This document shows positions 8,445 through 17,396 of a stretch of 64,000 nucleotides of DNA, in pieces. The DNA is from a bacterium (lineage in GTDB: Bacteria; Zhuqueibacterota; QNDG01; JAFGCO01). Location of the stretch: NCBI GenBank assembly GCA_016932575.1, contig JAFGCO010000055.1:310001-374000 (forward strand). Direction: 5' to 3'. The translations under genes were made by a program, and so were the position numbers. Every line of letters begins with the position of its first letter. Positions within the stretch are counted from its first letter, which is position 1. The notes under the pieces were generated by a model. It was not told the origin of the DNA. It ran no database searches and was given only the letters and a program-made list of their open reading frames with translations.

Positions 8445-10642
8445 AAAACCTGTTGATGATTCCTTTTTTTCTTTCCGCTTCCCGATTTTCCATGGATATC
8501 ACAGGATTGAATGGGTTCTGTGCCCTTTAAAAAAATCTCTTCAACCACTTTCGGGCAAAATTCCGTTGCCTTTAATTTGCTGTCAGAGCATATGTCCATG
8601 CGTACTACACCAGGAGGTTGGATAAAATGTTCAACGGGCAAGTCAAGCGTATCATGAACCATCCGCATAAACGGTGCCCATATCGGAAGTGCTGTACTGG
8701 CACCGGTTCGTCCTTCACCAAGGCTAATGGTTTGATCATCCATCCCTACCCATACGCCAGCGGCTATTTGAGGAGTAAATCCTACAAACCAGGCGTTACG
8801 GAAGTCATTGGTTGTCCCGGTTTTTCCGGCTGCGGGCCGGAAAAACCGATAGTGTGATCGTGCTGAAATCCCTGTTCCTGAATTCATAACAGACTGTAAT
8901 AAATCGGTCATAATATAAGCAGTCGCTTCGGTCAGTACTTCTTTTGAATTCGGAGTGGCCTCCTCAAGCACATTGCCGTTTTTGTCCACAACTTTCAGAA
9001 TAGATACAGGCTCGGTCAGGATACCCTTATTTGCAAATACACAGTAAGCCGAGGTCAATTCAATCGGATGAACAGCATCCACGCCGAGAACGACGGCATC
9101 AAAGGGATTAATCTGAGTCGAAAACCCGAAACGTTTTGCATACCAGGCTGCTTTATGCTGCAATTCCAGTTCCTGAACCAGTCTTACTGCAATGAGATTG
9201 TATGATTTCGCCAGTCCTCTGCGGATGGTGACCAATCCCCCCTCTTCATCTTCTTCATAATTCGAGGGACGCCATTCTGTACCATCTACCATTTTTATAA
9301 CCACGGGTTGGTTTAGAAATTCTTTGGTTGTTGGCCAGCCATTGTCAATAGCAGATGTAAATACAATAGGTTTAAAGGCAGATCCAGGCTGACGGGAAGC
9401 CTGGGTGGCCCGGTTAAATTTCCATTTTTTAAAATCACGCCCTCCAATCATTGCCAGAATATGCCCTGTGCCTGGATCAATTGCCACCAGAGCACATTGA
9501 ACCGTCGCATATTCCTTAAATAATGAATCCACTTTGGTCGAATCCGCGAGAAAAGAGTTAATCTCTTCCCGAGATTTTAGTGGAGGATCGAACCATTTCA
9601 AGTATTCTTTTTTTTGCATAAACCGATTTCGCATGGCTTCGTCCAGTTTGGGCATAAATGCATTCACAGCACTGTTTGCGCATGCCTGGACACGTGTATC
9701 AAGAGATGTATAAATAGTATATCCTTCTGTATAGGTTTTCATTCCGTATTTTCGTTCCATTTGCTGCCGCACATGTTCACAAAAATAAGGGGCAATGACA
9801 TTTTCATCATCTTCTTCACGTGGAACGACAGCCAGCGGTAATTGCGATAATGAATCATATTCAGAATTTGTTAATTTACCATAATCAACCATGCTTCGAA
9901 GCACGATGTTGCGGCGATTAACGGCTTCAAGAGTATCCCGGTCGGGATTGAAATATCCATAAGGCAATTGGAACATGCCTGCAATGAAAGCGCTTTCCTG
10001 AAGCTCCAGTTCGTCCACATTTTTGTTAAAATAGACCAATGCGGCCGATTGTACGCCATGTGCGCCGCGGCCCAGTTCCATGTAATTTAAATACATCTCA
10101 AGAATTTCATTCTTAGAATATGTACGTTCAATTTGCATGGCGGTTATGCCCTCGCGGATTTTCCGAATGATTGAGCGTCTCGGGGAAAAATACAATTTTT
10201 TTGCCAGCTGAGCAGTAAGTGTGCTTGCTCCTCCGACAATTTCCATAGAAATGATGTTTCGAAATCCCAAATAAAAAATACGGCGCAAATCGAGTCCCCA
10301 GTGATTATAAAATCTTCGGTCTTCAATTGCCAATACCGCTTGTTTCAAATGCTCCGGGATGAGATCGATAGGAACATACAGGCGCTTTTTTTGATAGATC
10401 TCTTTAAGCACAACACCGTCATTCGAAACGATGCGGGAGACAAGCACAGGATCGCTTGCTTCTTCGAGTTGTATGAGTGAAGGTAAATTATGACTGAGCA
10501 GTATCAATATGATTAGACCGATTCCCAGAATGACAGAGAAAAGAACAGTCGTGTATTTCCACCATATCATTTTTTGACTCGGTTTTTCTTGCACAGGCGA
10601 TTGCATTTTGTACACTGGTATGGACCTTTTTTTACGTTTCAT
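8441..10642 (-). CDS. Class A penicillin-binding protein 1A (bifunctional glycosyltransferase/transpeptidase)
   Basis: This enzyme polymerises and cross-links peptidoglycan from the inner membrane. From the ATG at 10642 it has 733 residues: a basic N-terminus, one membrane anchor (about 26-50), a GT51 domain with catalytic E107 in EDRRFYNHWG, and a transpeptidase domain with SxxK (SAFK, 421-424), SYN (480-482) and KTGT (607-610). An upstream in-frame start at 10747 would add 35 residues overlapping lpxH; the 10642 ATG is preferred because AAGGA stands 8 bases before it. It overlaps the end of lpxH by 11 bases, implying translational coupling. The C-terminus is short and basic and lacks an OB-fold extension. 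Confidence 0.95.
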   Translation of the reverse strand: MKRKKRSIPVYKMQSPVQEKPSQKMIWWKYTTVLFSVILGIGLIILILLSHNLPSLIQLEEASDPVLVSRIVSNDGVVLKEIYQKKRLYVPIDLIPEHLKQAVLAIEDRRFYNHWGLDLRRIFYLGFRNIISMEIVGGASTLTAQLAKKLYFSPRRSIIRKIREGITAMQIERTYSKNEILEMYLNYMELGRGAHGVQSAALVYFNKNVDELELQESAFIAGMFQLPYGYFNPDRDTLEAVNRRNIVLRSMVDYGKLTNSEYDSLSQLPLAVVPREEDDENVIAPYFCEHVRQQMERKYGMKTYTEGYTIYTSLDTRVQACANSAVNAFMPKLDEAMRNRFMQKKEYLKWFDPPLKSREEINSFLADSTKVDSLFKEYATVQCALVAIDPGTGHILAMIGGRDFKKWKFNRATQASRQPGSAFKPIVFTSAIDNGWPTTKEFLNQPVVIKMVDGTEWRPSNYEEDEEGGLVTIRRGLAKSYNLIAVRLVQELELQHKAAWYAKRFGFSTQINPFDAVVLGVDAVHPIELTSAYCVFANKGILTEPVSILKVVDKNGNVLEEATPNSKEVLTEATAYIMTDLLQSVMNSGTGISARSHYRFFRPAAGKTGTTNDFRNAWFVGFTPQIAAGVWVGMDDQTISLGEGRTGASTALPIWAPFMRMVHDTLDLPVEHFIQPPGVVRMDICSDSKLKATEFCPKVVEEIFLKGTEPIQSCDIHGKSGSGKKKRNHQQVF

Positions 10643-11381
10643 CTTGATTTTCCTTCGAGCCTTTGTGCTTCCATTGCTTAAGTGTAAGTTTGCCATTGGC
10701 ATATACAGCATAGGTGAACTGATGCATCCATTCTCCTGTGTTGACATAAGTATGGTCGTTTTCCTGTAAAATCATCGCGTCATGTGTATGCCCCATAATG
10801 ACGAAATCAAATCCTTCAGTGAATAATTGCCGGGCATAATTCACATAAGGTTCTCGCAGATCATGATTTGGGCGGTTTTGACGGCTCAGTGATGAAAACC
10901 ACCTGGCCAGCATAAATGTCAAATCCGGATGCATAATTCTGCACAGCACCGCCGTAACGGGGCTTCGTAAAATTGTTTTCAGAATTCGATAAGTGATGTC
11001 TTTTTTATTAATCCCGTCACCATGAGAAATAAAAAATCGGCGTTTTTCAATATTGAGACATATGGGTTTTCGGTGTATTGTGATGTTTAAATCATTTTGA
11101 AAGAAATTTCCCAGCCAGAAATCATGATTGCCGATACAATACATTATTTTTACGCCGCGACTGGTTAAACGTTTCAAGGCGATGATTGTTTTTAAATGAT
11201 GTCTCGGAATGACCCATTGATAATCAAACCAGAAATCGAACAAATCACCGACGATAATAAGAATATCAGCTTTTTTTTCAATGTCCTGCAGAAATGAAAT
11301 CAGTTGTTGATTTTTAAAGTTTTCTTTTTCGGGCGAATCAATACCAAGATGCGCATCGGAAATAAAGTAAATTGTTAGCAT
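10632..11381 (-). CDS. lpxH: UDP-2,3-diacylglucosamine diphosphatase (LpxH-like)
   Basis: The 249-residue calcineurin-like phosphoesterase shows the full metal set in order: SDAHLG (8-13), GDLFDFW (45-51), GNHD, SHGD and GHTHDA. LpxH removes UMP from UDP-2,3-diacylglucosamine to make lipid X in lipid A synthesis, at the inner face of the cytoplasmic membrane. Length and motif spacing fit LpxH rather than the shorter YfcE-type phosphatases. It heads a two-gene operon with the penicillin-binding protein, linking two envelope pathways. A related UDP-sugar pyrophosphatase role cannot be excluded. Confidence 0.87.
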   Translation of the reverse strand: MLTIYFISDAHLGIDSPEKENFKNQQLISFLQDIEKKADILIIVGDLFDFWFDYQWVIPRHHLKTIIALKRLTSRGVKIMYCIGNHDFWLGNFFQNDLNITIHRKPICLNIEKRRFFISHGDGINKKDITYRILKTILRSPVTAVLCRIMHPDLTFMLARWFSSLSRQNRPNHDLREPYVNYARQLFTEGFDFVIMGHTHDAMILQENDHTYVNTGEWMHQFTYAVYANGKLTLKQWKHKGSKENQDET

Positions 11382-11749
11382 ACTTTAATTTACAATTTTT
11401 TTTATGAAAAACCAAATTGCATTGCGGACATTCTTTGGCGAAATAAACATTTTTAAAAAATGTCTGTTAAACATGACGATACTGTATCAAAAAGTATACA
11501 TTTGTATCAGCGCTTGATGATCCTTTTTGCATGTAAAAATATGAATTTATATCCAAATGATTTTTAATGGAATGATATTTGTTATAGAAATTAGATTAAA
11601 CTTTTTTTATCGTTTATCTATATTCATTGATATGAAGGAGGCCTGCGTTCTTTCAATAAAGTGGTTGTTGTGTAAAAATTTGAGTTGCATTTTTTACAGA
11701 CAGTGACATCAGGGTTTGAAGAGAATAGATAACGCCGGGGCTGCATCCA
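11382..11749. other. AT-rich divergent spacer between lpxH and ispE with TGTATCA repeats
   Basis: No coding region is seen. Two direct copies of TGTATCA start 20 bases apart (11483-11489 and 11503-11509), with an inverted near-copy GTATACA (11494-11500) between them. This is the kind of spacing a dimeric or tandem regulator would use. No clear -35/-10 pair could be assigned to either flanking gene. Confidence 0.45.
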
Positions 11750-12652
11750 ATGCAAATGACAATTCAGTCTTATGCTAAAATTAATTTAGGATTATTGGTT
11801 CATAACAAACGGGAAGATGGTTATCACAATATTGAAACCGTTTTCCAATTGATTGATCTGCACGATACCCTCATTTTCAAGAAGGTACCCTTCGGTTCTG
11901 TTCAGATTTCATGTTCAGAAATATCAATTCCCAAAGACGATAAAAACCTGATTCATCAAGCATTCCTTCAGTACAAGCAAGCATTGCATATTCGTGGAGG
12001 ATTAGAAGTTACGATTCACAAGCGGATTCCTTCAGGGGCCGGTCTTGGAGGGGGAAGCAGCAACGCGGCAGCTACTCTTAGAGCCTGTGAATCGCTTTGG
12101 AAGGAAAAAACACATCATCATATATTGAAAAGGATGGCATTTGAAATTGGTTCGGATGTACCGTTTTTCCTTATGGGGGGCACTGCGCTTGGAATGGGAC
12201 GGGGAGAGGAGTTAACGCCTCTAAAGATTCCCCTAAATTTCTGGGTGGTGCTGGTATTTCCGGGGTTTTCAGTATCGACGGGCTGGGCATATGCGCAGAC
12301 CAAAATTGGCTTGACAAATGCAGAAAAAATGGGTAAATTAAGTTCGCTTTTTAACGAAACCGGGGTCCACACTTGGAGAAAAACGCTGGCTAACCAGCTA
12401 GAGAGTGTGGTTTTTCCAAGGCATCCTGAGCTGCAGAGAATTAAAATGCAGTTCTATGAAAAGGATGCCTTTTATGCCAGCATGTCCGGTAGCGGTTCGA
12501 CCATGTACGGTTTGTTTCATGATCGTACAAAAGCGAAGTCTGCGGTTCAGTTCTTTTCCAAACAGAAAATGCAAGCCTTGCTTGCACGACCGATTTCAGC
12601 CCATCCGATGAACAATCAAGATCAGAGGGATCCATTGATTGAGGAGGGTTGA
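11750..12652 (+). CDS. ispE: 4-diphosphocytidyl-2-C-methyl-D-erythritol kinase
   Basis: IspE phosphorylates CDP-methylerythritol in the MEP pathway to isoprenoids. The 300-residue protein opens with SYAKINLGL (catalytic Lys10) and DGYHNIETVFQ. It carries the GHMP ATP loop PSGAGLGGGSSNAA (about 94-107) and ends with SGSGSTMYGLF. Length is as expected. The N-terminus contains two candidate ATGs, at 11750 and 11756. Its last codons contain the ribosome-binding site of spoVG, and this gene order is also common in Firmicutes. Confidence 0.95.
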   Translation: MQMTIQSYAKINLGLLVHNKREDGYHNIETVFQLIDLHDTLIFKKVPFGSVQISCSEISIPKDDKNLIHQAFLQYKQALHIRGGLEVTIHKRIPSGAGLGGGSSNAAATLRACESLWKEKTHHHILKRMAFEIGSDVPFFLMGGTALGMGRGEELTPLKIPLNFWVVLVFPGFSVSTGWAYAQTKIGLTNAEKMGKLSSLFNETGVHTWRKTLANQLESVVFPRHPELQRIKMQFYEKDAFYASMSGSGSTMYGLFHDRTKAKSAVQFFSKQKMQALLARPISAHPMNNQDQRDPLIEEG

Positions 12653-12653
12653 T

Positions 12654-12944
12654 ATGGAAGTTACTGAAGTCCGAATCAGTTTGCGAGATGATGACAAATT
12701 GTGTGGTTTCGCAAATATCATTCTGGACAACACGTTCGTTGTACGGGGCTTGAAGATTATTTGTGGTGTGGATCGATATTTTGTTGCCATGCCCAGTCGA
12801 CGCAAACGAGATGGCTCTTTTGCTGATATTGCGCATCCGATTACGTCGGAATTCCGGAAAAAGATGGAAAAGGCCGTCATTGATGCTTATTGGAAAGAGG
12901 TTGAGGAATCCCGGGCCCGTGAGTTGAAAACAACCGATTTGTGA
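12654..12944 (+). CDS. spoVG: SpoVG family RNA/DNA-binding regulator
   Basis: The 96-residue protein matches SpoVG from its first residues (MEVTEVRISLRDDDKLCGFANIILD) through the conserved VVRGLKII and FVAMPSRR segments. In Firmicutes it affects septation; homologues in Listeria and Borrelia bind nucleic acid and act as global regulators. The ATG at 12654 is chosen because AGGAGGG lies 5-6 bases upstream, within the end of ispE. Coupling to ispE is therefore likely. Confidence 0.93.
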   Translation: MEVTEVRISLRDDDKLCGFANIILDNTFVVRGLKIICGVDRYFVAMPSRRKRDGSFADIAHPITSEFRKKMEKAVIDAYWKEVEESRARELKTTDL

Positions 12945-12998
12945 TGGCATTCAACCGGAATAAGGCGCTCGTGAAAGTCATGAACACGCGTTGTGTTA

Positions 12999-13026
12999 TT
13001 GACAAATAGGTTTGCTTGTATAGAAA
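12999..13026 (+). promoter_or_regulatory. Candidate promoter of tRNA-Gln
   Basis: A consensus TTGACA (12999-13004) is followed by TAGAAA at 16 bases (13021-13026) or by TATAGA at 14 bases (13019-13024). The -35 is perfect and the -10 is imperfect. It would start transcription about 25-30 bases before the tRNA. Confidence 0.4.
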
Positions 13027-13057
13027 ACAGAAAAAAGGTTGTCTTTCTGTTTAAAAC

Positions 13058-13129
13058 TGGGGCGTGGCCAAGTGGTAAGGCACGGGGTTTTGGTCCCCGG
13101 ATTCGAAGGTTCGAACCCTTCCGCCCCAG
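13058..13129 (+). tRNA. tRNA-Gln (anticodon TTG)
   Basis: A full cloverleaf can be drawn. The 7-bp acceptor stem pairs TGGGGCG (13058-13064) with CGCCCCA (13122-13128), followed by discriminator G. The anticodon arm is CGGGG-TTTTGGT-CCCCG with TTG at the anticodon, and the T arm is GAAGG-TTCGAAC-CCTTC. The 3' CCA is not encoded; the next bases are C and then six Ts, which with the acceptor/T stems could end transcription. It reads codon CAA and by wobble CAG. Confidence 0.95.
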
Positions 13130-13220
13130 CTTTTTTATTGTTGCCAAGAATGTAATGGGTCTTGACAAGATTCGACTTGTTTATAGCAGGTTTCGAATGC
13201 CAGTATGAAACAGGGAAGTT

Positions 13221-14156
13221 ATGAATAATATGAAAATATTCTCCGGTACGTCAAATTTGCCGTTAACCCGGAAGATTGTAGATTATTTGAAACATCATTT
13301 GGGCCAATCGGAAATACGTCATTTTAGTGACGGTGAAATCAGTCCCAAGATTAACGAAAGTATCCGGGGAATGGATGTGTTTATTATTCAATCCACAAAT
13401 CCGCCGGCAGAAAATCTTATTGAATTTCTGATGATGATTGATGCGGCCAGCCGGGCTTCGGCGCAACGAGTAACCGCGGTTATTCCATATTTTGGATATG
13501 CACGGCAGGATCGTAAGGATCAGCCACGGGTTTCTCTTTCTGCCAAACTTGTGGCCAATCTCATTTCTACTGCAGGGGCAAATCGTATACTCACTCTGGA
13601 TCTGCATTCAGCATCCATTCAGGGATTTTTTGATATTCCGTTTGATCATTTATATTCTTATGTGATGTTTGCGGATCATATTAAAAAGGAAGCTGTTGCT
13701 GATCCGGTAGTCGTTGCTCCTGATATCGGCAGTGTCAAGCGGGCTCGGGCTTATGCCAATCGACTGAATACAGATTTGGCTCTTGTTGATAAACGGCGGA
13801 TGGAACCCAATAAAATTCAATCCGTGAGTTTAATTGGTAATGTTAAAGACCGTGATGTGATTCTTTTCGATGATATTATTGATACGGCCGGCACTTTATG
13901 TTCCGCTGCTGATTTGATGCGTAATGAAGGGGCGCGAAAAATTCTTGCAGCATGTACACATGCCATACTCTCGGGTGATGCTGTTGAACGCATTGGTAAA
14001 TCGGCCATTTCCAAGCTGTTTGTTTCTGATACAGTGTTTTTGCCCGACGAAAAAAAAATCGACAAAATTCAGGTCATCTCTGCAGCACCATTATTTGGGG
14101 AGGCGATTCGCAGGATTCATAATGAAAAATCAATAAGCAGCCTGTTTGATATATAG
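13221..14156 (+). CDS. prs: Ribose-phosphate pyrophosphokinase (PRPP synthetase)
   Basis: Prs makes 5-phosphoribosyl diphosphate from ribose 5-phosphate and ATP for nucleotide, His, Trp and NAD synthesis. The 311-residue protein has the N-terminal FSGTSN and SDGE segments, YFGYARQDRKD, the metal-binding LTLDLHSASIQGFF and the PRPP loop DDIIDTAGTL. Length and motifs are those of bacterial class I enzymes. A perfect TTGACA at 13162-13167 lies upstream, but the only TATA-like sequence (TATAGC, 13182) is 14 bases away, so the promoter is uncertain. Confidence 0.96.
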   Translation: MNNMKIFSGTSNLPLTRKIVDYLKHHLGQSEIRHFSDGEISPKINESIRGMDVFIIQSTNPPAENLIEFLMMIDAASRASAQRVTAVIPYFGYARQDRKDQPRVSLSAKLVANLISTAGANRILTLDLHSASIQGFFDIPFDHLYSYVMFADHIKKEAVADPVVVAPDIGSVKRARAYANRLNTDLALVDKRRMEPNKIQSVSLIGNVKDRDVILFDDIIDTAGTLCSAADLMRNEGARKILAACTHAILSGDAVERIGKSAISKLFVSDTVFLPDEKKIDKIQVISAAPLFGEAIRRIHNEKSISSLFDI

Positions 14157-14185
14157 CATATTTTTACCATAAAACGAGGTTTCAT

Positions 14186-14845
14186 ATGCCAGAAGTGAAT
14201 TTGAGTGTTGAATTAAGAGAAGACACAGGAAAACAAAAAGCCAAGGCTTTGAGGCGTAATGGTCAAATTCCAGCGACGTATTATGCCCATGATCAAAAGA
14301 CAATCTCTTTAAGCGTGGATACCTATTCTTTAAGGCGGTTGCTCCAAAAAGAAATCAATATCTTAAATATTGCTTTTCCCGACGGAGAAAAGAAAAAAAC
14401 AATTATCCGGGATTTGCAGAGAGATCCAGTAACGGACGAATTGCTTCATGTCGATTTTATGGGGATCAAACTGGATGAAAAGATTAAAATGACCATTCCT
14501 GTTATTTTAACAGGCACTCCGACAGGTGTTAAGGTTCAGGGGGGTATTTTGGAGCATCCCTTACGTGAAGTCGAAGTTGAGGGGCTCCCGCTTGATATTC
14601 CCGAACATATTGAGGTGGATGTGACCGAATTGGAAATCGGAGGTGTCAAAACCCTGGAAGAAATTGAAACGAAAGGCAAGTACCGTTTCTTAACCGATCC
14701 GACTCATCCTGTGGCCATTGTGGCCCAGGCCAAGGTTGTCAAGGCACTTGAGGAAGAGGAGGAAGGTCTCGCTGAAGAATTGGAAGAAGCCGCTGCTGAG
14801 CAAGAAGGAGAAAAAGGAGAAAAAGAAGAAAAAGAAGAATCATAA
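14186..14845 (+). CDS. rplY: 50S ribosomal protein L25/general stress protein Ctc
   Basis: This is the long two-domain CTC form of L25 that binds 5S rRNA: an N-terminal beta-barrel (1-95), a C-terminal TL5-like domain (about 96-185) and an acidic Glu-rich tail (about 190-219). It starts MPEVNLSVELREDTGK, and the GDP-like segment of shorter L25 forms is followed by HVDFMGIKLDEKI. GAGG precedes the ATG. It sits in the order prs-rplY-pth, which is widely conserved. Confidence 0.95.
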   Translation: MPEVNLSVELREDTGKQKAKALRRNGQIPATYYAHDQKTISLSVDTYSLRRLLQKEINILNIAFPDGEKKKTIIRDLQRDPVTDELLHVDFMGIKLDEKIKMTIPVILTGTPTGVKVQGGILEHPLREVEVEGLPLDIPEHIEVDVTELEIGGVKTLEEIETKGKYRFLTDPTHPVAIVAQAKVVKALEEEEEGLAEELEEAAAEQEGEKGEKEEKEES

Positions 14846-14850
14846 ATTTG

Positions 14851-15420
14851 ATGCAGCGGTATTTAATTGTTGGCCTGGGTAATCCCGGTGAGCAATATCA
14901 AGGGACAAGGCATAATTTGGGGTTTATGGTGCTGGATGCCCAGGCAGAGAAATTGAATCAATATTTTTCCAGAGGCCCCGGCAATTATCATTGGATACAA
15001 GCAAAAATCGGCGGATCTGAAGTTTTTTTGTTAAAACCTATGACTTACATGAATCGAAGCGGTATTGCAGTAGCAGATGCGAAAGTAAGATTGAATGTAC
15101 CCTTGGAACGATGTCTTATTGTGCTTGATGATTTGGCACTCCCGCTGGGGCAATTGAGGCTGAGGGCAAAAGGCAGCGACGGTGGACATCATGGACTTGC
15201 ATCTGTTTTAAATTGTCTCCATTCTCAGAACATACCCCGACTCCGAATGGGGATTGGAAATGCAGATGATCAGGAAACAGTTCGTTTTGTTTTATCACCG
15301 TTTCCCGGGCAAAACATTCGTGTTGTGAAACATATGATCGAACAAGCTGTTCAGGCTGTCAATAGTTATGTGATCCAAGGCATTCATTTTACAATGAATG
15401 CAGTCAATACATCGTTATAA
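14851..15420 (+). CDS. pth: Peptidyl-tRNA hydrolase
   Basis: Pth releases peptides from peptidyl-tRNA that drops off ribosomes. The 189-residue protein has VGLGNPGEQYQGTRHNLGF with the catalytic His, the LKPMTYMNRSG motif, LDDLALPLGQLRLR and GSDGGHHGLASV. All are diagnostic. The ATG at 14851 is preferred over a TTG at 14848. It begins five bases after the rplY stop. Confidence 0.96.
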   Translation: MQRYLIVGLGNPGEQYQGTRHNLGFMVLDAQAEKLNQYFSRGPGNYHWIQAKIGGSEVFLLKPMTYMNRSGIAVADAKVRLNVPLERCLIVLDDLALPLGQLRLRAKGSDGGHHGLASVLNCLHSQNIPRLRMGIGNADDQETVRFVLSPFPGQNIRVVKHMIEQAVQAVNSYVIQGIHFTMNAVNTSL

Positions 15421-15476
15421 ACCCTGCTCATTCCGAACTGGCGGGATGGGCCAATCGACCGAAGGGAGGTGACATA

Positions 15477-15950
15477 TTGATCAAAGCTTATGAATCCACA
15501 TTCATTGTAGATGCCCATCTTTCTAATGACCAAATCGAATCCACAGTTCAAAAATTTTCAGAAGTTATTACGAATAACGGTGGTTCGATAAAAACGATCG
15601 ACCGCTGGGGCAAAAGACGACTGGCATATGAAATTGGTAAAAAACAGTACGGTTATTACGTGTACATTCGTTTTGATGCCGAAGGTACGTTGATTAAACT
15701 GCTTGAGCGGGGATATAAGATGGATGACCATGTTATCCGTTATCTCACAGTTACTGTACCAAAAGCTGTGATTGCACAAGAAACTGTGATGAAAGAAAAA
15801 GGTCAGATGAAAGAGACAGTTATGAATACTGAATCAGAAATTAGCGGATATGATGAGGATGCTATGGATGCTGCTTCTGAGGACTCCTATTCAGATGATA
15901 AAAATCAAGAGAGCGACATGGACGATCAGAAAGCAGATGAGAACGAATAG
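15477..15950 (+). CDS. rpsF: 30S ribosomal protein S6
   Basis: The first 100 residues are S6 (YESTFIVDAHL, DRWGKRRLAYEI, YYVYIRFDAEG, RYLTVTVPKA). A Glu/Asp-rich tail of about 50 residues follows, reminiscent of the glutamate tails of some S6 proteins. The start is a TTG, supported by a strong GGAGGTGA 4 bases upstream. It heads the classic rpsF-ssb-rpsR-rplI operon. Confidence 0.95.
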   Translation: MIKAYESTFIVDAHLSNDQIESTVQKFSEVITNNGGSIKTIDRWGKRRLAYEIGKKQYGYYVYIRFDAEGTLIKLLERGYKMDDHVIRYLTVTVPKAVIAQETVMKEKGQMKETVMNTESEISGYDEDAMDAASEDSYSDDKNQESDMDDQKADENE

Positions 15951-16007
15951 TTGCTATTCTGATGATGTGGGCATTGATAAACGTATGAATATAGAGGAGT
16001 CGATCTT

Positions 16008-16586
16008 ATGAATGATCTCCGTATGCCCGATGTGAATACTGTGTTGATTGCGGGAAATTTAACCCGTGATCCCAGTTTTCGTCGAACAACCAATGGGACT
16101 CCAGTGGCAAATTTTTGGATTGCGTCAAACCGTAAATTCAAGGACAATACTGGACAATGGAGGGAGAGTGTCTGTTATGTCGGTGTGGTAGCCTGGTATA
16201 AATTGGCTGAAACTTGCTCTGAAAATTTACACAGGGGTTCAGCAGTGTTGATCGAGGGCGAATTACAGAGTCGAAGTCTTCGATCAGACGACGGTCGTAA
16301 CCGTAATATTGTTGAAATAAAAGCCCGACGGATTCAATTTCTTAATAAGAAAGAAGATAGTGAAACAGAAGGATCTGATATAAGTTCTGATAAGGTCCAT
16401 GAGATTGAATCCGAAGAGGTAGATTCTGCAGAGGAAATATCCGATGAGACGATTGAGTTCAATGAGCAGTCGGAATCTGAGAGCGAACCGCCTGATTCTC
16501 CTGATGACGACAGCCAAAATGAGCAACCGCAGGAAAAAGATAATCCCATGAAAGGAAAATTTGATTTTGGATTTCAGGATATTTAA
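16008..16586 (+). CDS. ssb: Single-stranded DNA-binding protein
   Basis: The OB-fold covers about residues 8-115 (VNTVLIAGNLTRDP, GTPVANFWIASN, VVAWYKLAE, VLIEGELQSRS). A long acidic linker follows. SSB coats single-stranded DNA and recruits repair and replication enzymes through its C-terminal tip. Here the tip is FDFGFQDI rather than the usual acidic DDDIPF, although an aromatic residue is kept. GAGGAG lies before the ATG. Its place between rpsF and rpsR is the conserved one. Confidence 0.95.
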   Translation: MNDLRMPDVNTVLIAGNLTRDPSFRRTTNGTPVANFWIASNRKFKDNTGQWRESVCYVGVVAWYKLAETCSENLHRGSAVLIEGELQSRSLRSDDGRNRNIVEIKARRIQFLNKKEDSETEGSDISSDKVHEIESEEVDSAEEISDETIEFNEQSESESEPPDSPDDDSQNEQPQEKDNPMKGKFDFGFQDI

Positions 16587-16688
16587 GCCATCGGGTGACA
16601 ATAATTTTCATTTTCATTGATTTGGATATGAAAAAGCCTATGGATTTTGACTTTGTGAGTTTATTAGATTTAGATAAAGGAGGAAAAT

Positions 16689-16916
16689 TTGATAAAATCA
16701 AAGAAAAAACGTATTTGCCGTTTTTGTGAGAATAAAGTCGCCTATGTGGATTACAAAGATCCGAAGCGACTTATGAAATTTACAACAGAAGTGGGCAAAA
16801 TTATTCCCAGACGTACTTCAGGAACATGCGCCCACCATCAGCGTCAATTAACACGGGCTATTAAGCGGGCTCGTCATCTGGCGTTGGTACCGTTTGTTTC
16901 GGATATGGCACAGTAA
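16689..16916 (+). CDS. rpsR: 30S ribosomal protein S18
   Basis: The 75-residue protein has CRFCENK, the [11 protein letters not shown] segment and the basic [24 protein letters not shown] core that identifies S18. It binds the 30S platform beside S6. The start codon is TTG, supported by AAGGAGGA 5-7 bases upstream. The CxxC pair and later Cys could hold zinc, as in the C+ forms of small ribosomal proteins. Confidence 0.96.
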   Translation: MIKSKKKRICRFCENKVAYVDYKDPKRLMKFTTEVGKIIPRRTSGTCAHHQRQLTRAIKRARHLALVPFVSDMAQ

Positions 16917-16936
16917 ATTCGGGAGGTGAGGCGGTT

Positions 16937-17380
16937 ATGAAGATTATTTTAAGACAGATGGTCGAAGGTTTGGGGGAAATTGGCGATGTCATTCATGTGA
17001 AAAACGGGTACGCCCGTAATTTTTTAATCCCCCAGAAAATGGCTGTAGAAGCAACAACGAAAAATATTCGAATGCTTGAAGAAGAAAAAAAGATGAGTAA
17101 ACGTCGCGAGCATAAAAACAAGAATGAAGCAGAAGCTCTGGCACAGGAACTTGAAAAAATATCAGTCACTGCAACGGTTGCCGTAGGAGAAGAAGATCGT
17201 GTGTTTGGTTCGGTCACGTCACAAACCATTGCCGATCTTTTAAGTAAAAAAGGCCATGAAATCGACAAACGTAAAGTGATCTTGGATGAGCCTATTAAGG
17301 CATTGGGTGTATATACAGTTCCAATCAAACTTCATTCTGAAGTAGAAGCGAAAATTAGAGTTTGGGTGGTGAAAGAATAA
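16937..17380 (+). CDS. rplI: 50S ribosomal protein L9
   Basis: The 147-residue protein has the L9 N-terminal domain (KIILRQMVEGLGEIGDVIHVKNGYARNFLIP), a long central helix and the C-terminal RNA-binding domain (VFGSVTSQTIADLL). It binds 23S rRNA near the L1 stalk. GGAGGTGAG lies before the ATG. It closes the rpsF-ssb-rpsR-rplI set. Confidence 0.97.
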   Translation: MKIILRQMVEGLGEIGDVIHVKNGYARNFLIPQKMAVEATTKNIRMLEEEKKMSKRREHKNKNEAEALAQELEKISVTATVAVGEEDRVFGSVTSQTIADLLSKKGHEIDKRKVILDEPIKALGVYTVPIKLHSEVEAKIRVWVVKE

Positions 17381-17396
17381 TTTAGTTGGAGGACGA

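Noticed and set aside
12441-12950. Minus-strand open frame of 169 codons
   Set aside because: It is antisense to ispE and spoVG, both clearly identified, and its translation shows no recognisable domain.
13162-13187. TTGACA plus TATAGC upstream of prs as a promoter
   Set aside because: The spacing is only 14 bases, too short for a normal sigma70 promoter, so it was not listed as a site.
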